Shown piece by piece: positions 60,892 through 62,484 of a stretch of DNA of 62,484 nucleotides. Position 1 is the first letter of the stretch, and every line of letters begins with the position of its first letter. Below the pieces are notes generated by a model that did not search any database, was not told the DNA's origin, and saw nothing but the letters and a program-made list of their open reading frames with translations. Source of the stretch: 12-FULL-44-12b sp964364225 (GTDB lineage Bacteria > Patescibacteriota > Minisyncoccia > Phycocordibacterales > Zambryskibacteraceae); assembly GCA_964364225.1 (NCBI GenBank), contig CAYIKP010000001.1, positions 1 through 62,484 of the forward strand, written 5' to 3'. The position numbers were made by a program, and so were the translations under genes.

Positions 60892-61755
60892 AAAACTTTA
60901 AAAGAGTATATAGCTGACGCAGAAAAAAAGGGTGTAGCGATTGGGCACTTTAATGTTTCTGATTCAGAGGGTTTTAAAGCGGTGGTTGAGTCTGCAACAG
61001 AACTCGGAGTTCCTGTAATAGTTGGAGTTTCTGAGAAGGAAAGAAGTTTTTTTGGTGTGGCTGAAATAAGGGCATTGGCAATGGTTGAAAAAGAAAAGGG
61101 GTTTCCTGTATTTCTTAATGCCGACCATACATATTCTGTGGAAGCTTCGAAGGAAGCAGTAGATAATAACTTTGATTCAGTAATTATTGATGGTGCAGAG
61201 AAGCCATTTTTTGAAAATGTTTTAATGACAAAAGAAGTTGTTAAGTATGCAAAGTCTCACCATTTAGATAAGGGGGGAGAAGAAATTTTAGTGGAAGGAG
61301 AACTTGGGTTTATAGGCTCTGGTTCTTTAATTAGAGATGTTATTCCAGACAAGGTGTCTCTTGAGACGCAAACTACCCCAGAAGACGCAAAAAGATTTGT
61401 AGAGGAAACATTTATTGATCTTTTTGCACCATCTGTTGGAAATGTTCATGGACTTATTAGTTCTGGGGAACCGAAGTTAAATATTGAGAGGATAAAGGCA
61501 ATAGCTAAAGTGGTAAAAGTGCCATTAGTTTTGCATGGCGCTTCAGGAAACAATGACGAAGAAATTGCTGAAGCAATTAAGGCTGGAATAAGAATTGTGC
61601 ATATTAATACCGAATTAAGAATTGCATATAAAAAAGGCATCAAAAAGGGAATAAGTTCTGATGAACTAGCTCCATACAAGTTTATGGCAGAGGGAGTGGA
61701 AGAAATGAAAAAAGTTATCACGGCAAAATTAAAACTCTTCAATAACATAAGATGA
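60889..61755 (+). CDS. fba: Class II fructose-bisphosphate aldolase
   Basis: 288 residues from ATG 60889; an earlier in-frame ATG (60844) is inside the leader hairpin. Zinc ligand in VFLNADHTYSVEASKEA, VEGELGFIGSGS, and PLVLHGASGNNDEEIAEAIK / GIRIVHINTELR, as in FbaA/GatY-type aldolases. Cleaves or forms fructose-1,6-bisphosphate. Its TGA overlaps the next ATG. Confidence 0.93.
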   Translation: MKTLKEYIADAEKKGVAIGHFNVSDSEGFKAVVESATELGVPVIVGVSEKERSFFGVAEIRALAMVEKEKGFPVFLNADHTYSVEASKEAVDNNFDSVIIDGAEKPFFENVLMTKEVVKYAKSHHLDKGGEEILVEGELGFIGSGSLIRDVIPDKVSLETQTTPEDAKRFVEETFIDLFAPSVGNVHGLISSGEPKLNIERIKAIAKVVKVPLVLHGASGNNDEEIAEAIKAGIRIVHINTELRIAYKKGIKKGISSDELAPYKFMAEGVEEMKKVITAKLKLFNNIR

Positions 61756-62484
61756 AAGAAGAGTTAAAAAAGATAATCTCTGGGGAGGTTGAAGATAATG
61801 AATCAACTCTTATTAAATACTCAAAAGATGCGTCCATTTTTAAAGTAAAACCAAAGCTAGTTATTTTTCCTAGAGATTCTGCTGATATTGAAAAAGTAGT
61901 TAAGTTTGCTTCTGAAAACAAAAAAAATGACCCAAATCTATCAATAACGGCTCGCGCCGGAGGTTCATGCATGGCTGGAGGTCCCCTTAATGAATCAATT
62001 ATTTTGGATACCACAAAGTATTTAGTGGGCATAAAATCTTGGGCAAATGATTCGGCCGTAGTAATGCTCGGAACTATGTATAAGGATTTTGAAATCGAGT
62101 CTTTGGCAAGAGACTTGTTGCTCCCATGTTTTACTGCCTCTAAGAATTTGAATGCTATTGGCGGGATGATTGGCAATAATTCTGCGGGGGAAAAAACACT
62201 TAAATATGGCCAAATGGATAGATACGTTAAAAAACTAAAAATGGTTTTTTCTGATGGTGTTGAGAGAGAAATAAGACCACTTTCTGTGGATGAGCTTGAG
62301 CAAAAGAAAAAACAAGATGATTTTGAGGGAAAAATTTATAGAGAAGTAGACGAATTAGTGGAGAGCAACAAAGAATTAATTGAAAAAGCTCGGCCAAAAG
62401 TTTCTAAAAATTCTGCCGGATATTACTTATGGAATGTAAAACAAAATGGAATATTTGATTTAATTAAATTGATAGTTGGCTCTC
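61752..62484 (+). CDS. FAD-linked oxidase, GlcD/D-lactate dehydrogenase type (partial, continues past window)
   Basis: 244 codons are visible. The FAD-binding PCMH domain is clear: KPKLVIFPRDSADIEKVVKF, ARAGGSCMAGGPLNESIILD and ASKNLNAIGGMIGNNSAGEK. Such enzymes oxidise 2-hydroxy acids (glycolate, D-lactate). It overlaps fba by four bases (ATGA). Confidence 0.87.
   Translation, partial: MKEELKKIISGEVEDNESTLIKYSKDASIFKVKPKLVIFPRDSADIEKVVKFASENKKNDPNLSITARAGGSCMAGGPLNESIILDTTKYLVGIKSWANDSAVVMLGTMYKDFEIESLARDLLLPCFTASKNLNAIGGMIGNNSAGEKTLKYGQMDRYVKKLKMVFSDGVEREIRPLSVDELEQKKKQDDFEGKIYREVDELVESNKELIEKARPKVSKNSAGYYLWNVKQNGIFDLIKLIVGS

Noticed and set aside
1..62484. CRISPR arrays, rRNA genes and transposase genes
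   Set aside because: None was seen: no regularly spaced repeats, no rRNA-like sequence and no transposase or integrase motifs in any frame I read.

Overview
The window reads as a chromosome fragment of a Candidate Phyla Radiation (Patescibacteria) bacterium, most likely of the Parcubacteria group. This is an inference. It rests on the AT-rich, tightly packed genes, a type IV pilus system with no outer-membrane secretin in view, a class II (B12-dependent) ribonucleotide reductase, a split transketolase, many reduced or ORFan proteins, and the scarcity of Shine-Dalgarno sequences at native genes. A release factor 2 gene is present, so UGA is read as stop. One run of 100 N (3689-3788) is a scaffold gap.

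Layout. 1-3.7 kb (minus strand): nrdJ, a cobalamin adenosyltransferase that would supply its cofactor, and comF. 3.8-14.9 kb (plus): a type IV pilus / competence operon (pilM, N, O, B, a response regulator, pilT, pilC, a pilin, pilD and four minor pilin-like genes). 15-25.7 kb: ligA, gatC-gatA, a membrane HEPN-like protein, tRNAs, an ABC-F ATPase, prfB, and ftsE/ftsX split by a GIY-YIG gene; a second GIY-YIG gene sits at the 3' end of a tRNA-Gln. 25.8-31.5 kb: a putative structured RNA, then a VWA/metalloprotease-like gene and MoxR ATPase cluster, and an unusual sigma-factor/membrane-protein fusion. 31.6-39.2 kb: secreted and membrane proteins, an MFS carrier, RNase J, a peptide-binding protein and secG. 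40-44.5 kb: groES-groEL, lemA, htpX, a GGDEF protein and tRNA-Ser. 44.9-47.1 kb: an adjacent dockerin/cohesin pair. 47.3-62.5 kb: an RNA-binding protein, GAPDH, rpiB, rpe, split transketolase, a large surface protein, a PfkB kinase, class II aldolase and a partial FAD-linked oxidase.

The most important system is a diversity-generating retroelement (DGR) at 51.3-54.0 kb, inserted between rpe and the transketolase genes. It has a GC-rich target gene whose 3' end is a variable repeat (VR), a template repeat (TR) 489 bp downstream, an Avd-like four-helix-bundle gene on the opposite strand, and a DGR-type reverse transcriptase. I aligned VR and TR by hand: over 129 bp there are 23 mismatches, and 22 of them fall at TR adenines. 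The reverse transcriptase reads in full only if two single-base indels in A-runs are corrected.

The second notable observation is a leader element of about 120-138 nt found three times, in front of pilT, ligA and fba. It folds into a long imperfect hairpin with compensatory changes, and its 3' arm contains the start codon of the gene. Other themes are leaderless promoters (TATAAT six bases before the start codon), several free-standing GC-rich genes that carry Shine-Dalgarno sites, strong promoters and terminators unlike their neighbours, and small GIY-YIG modules bounded by repeats.
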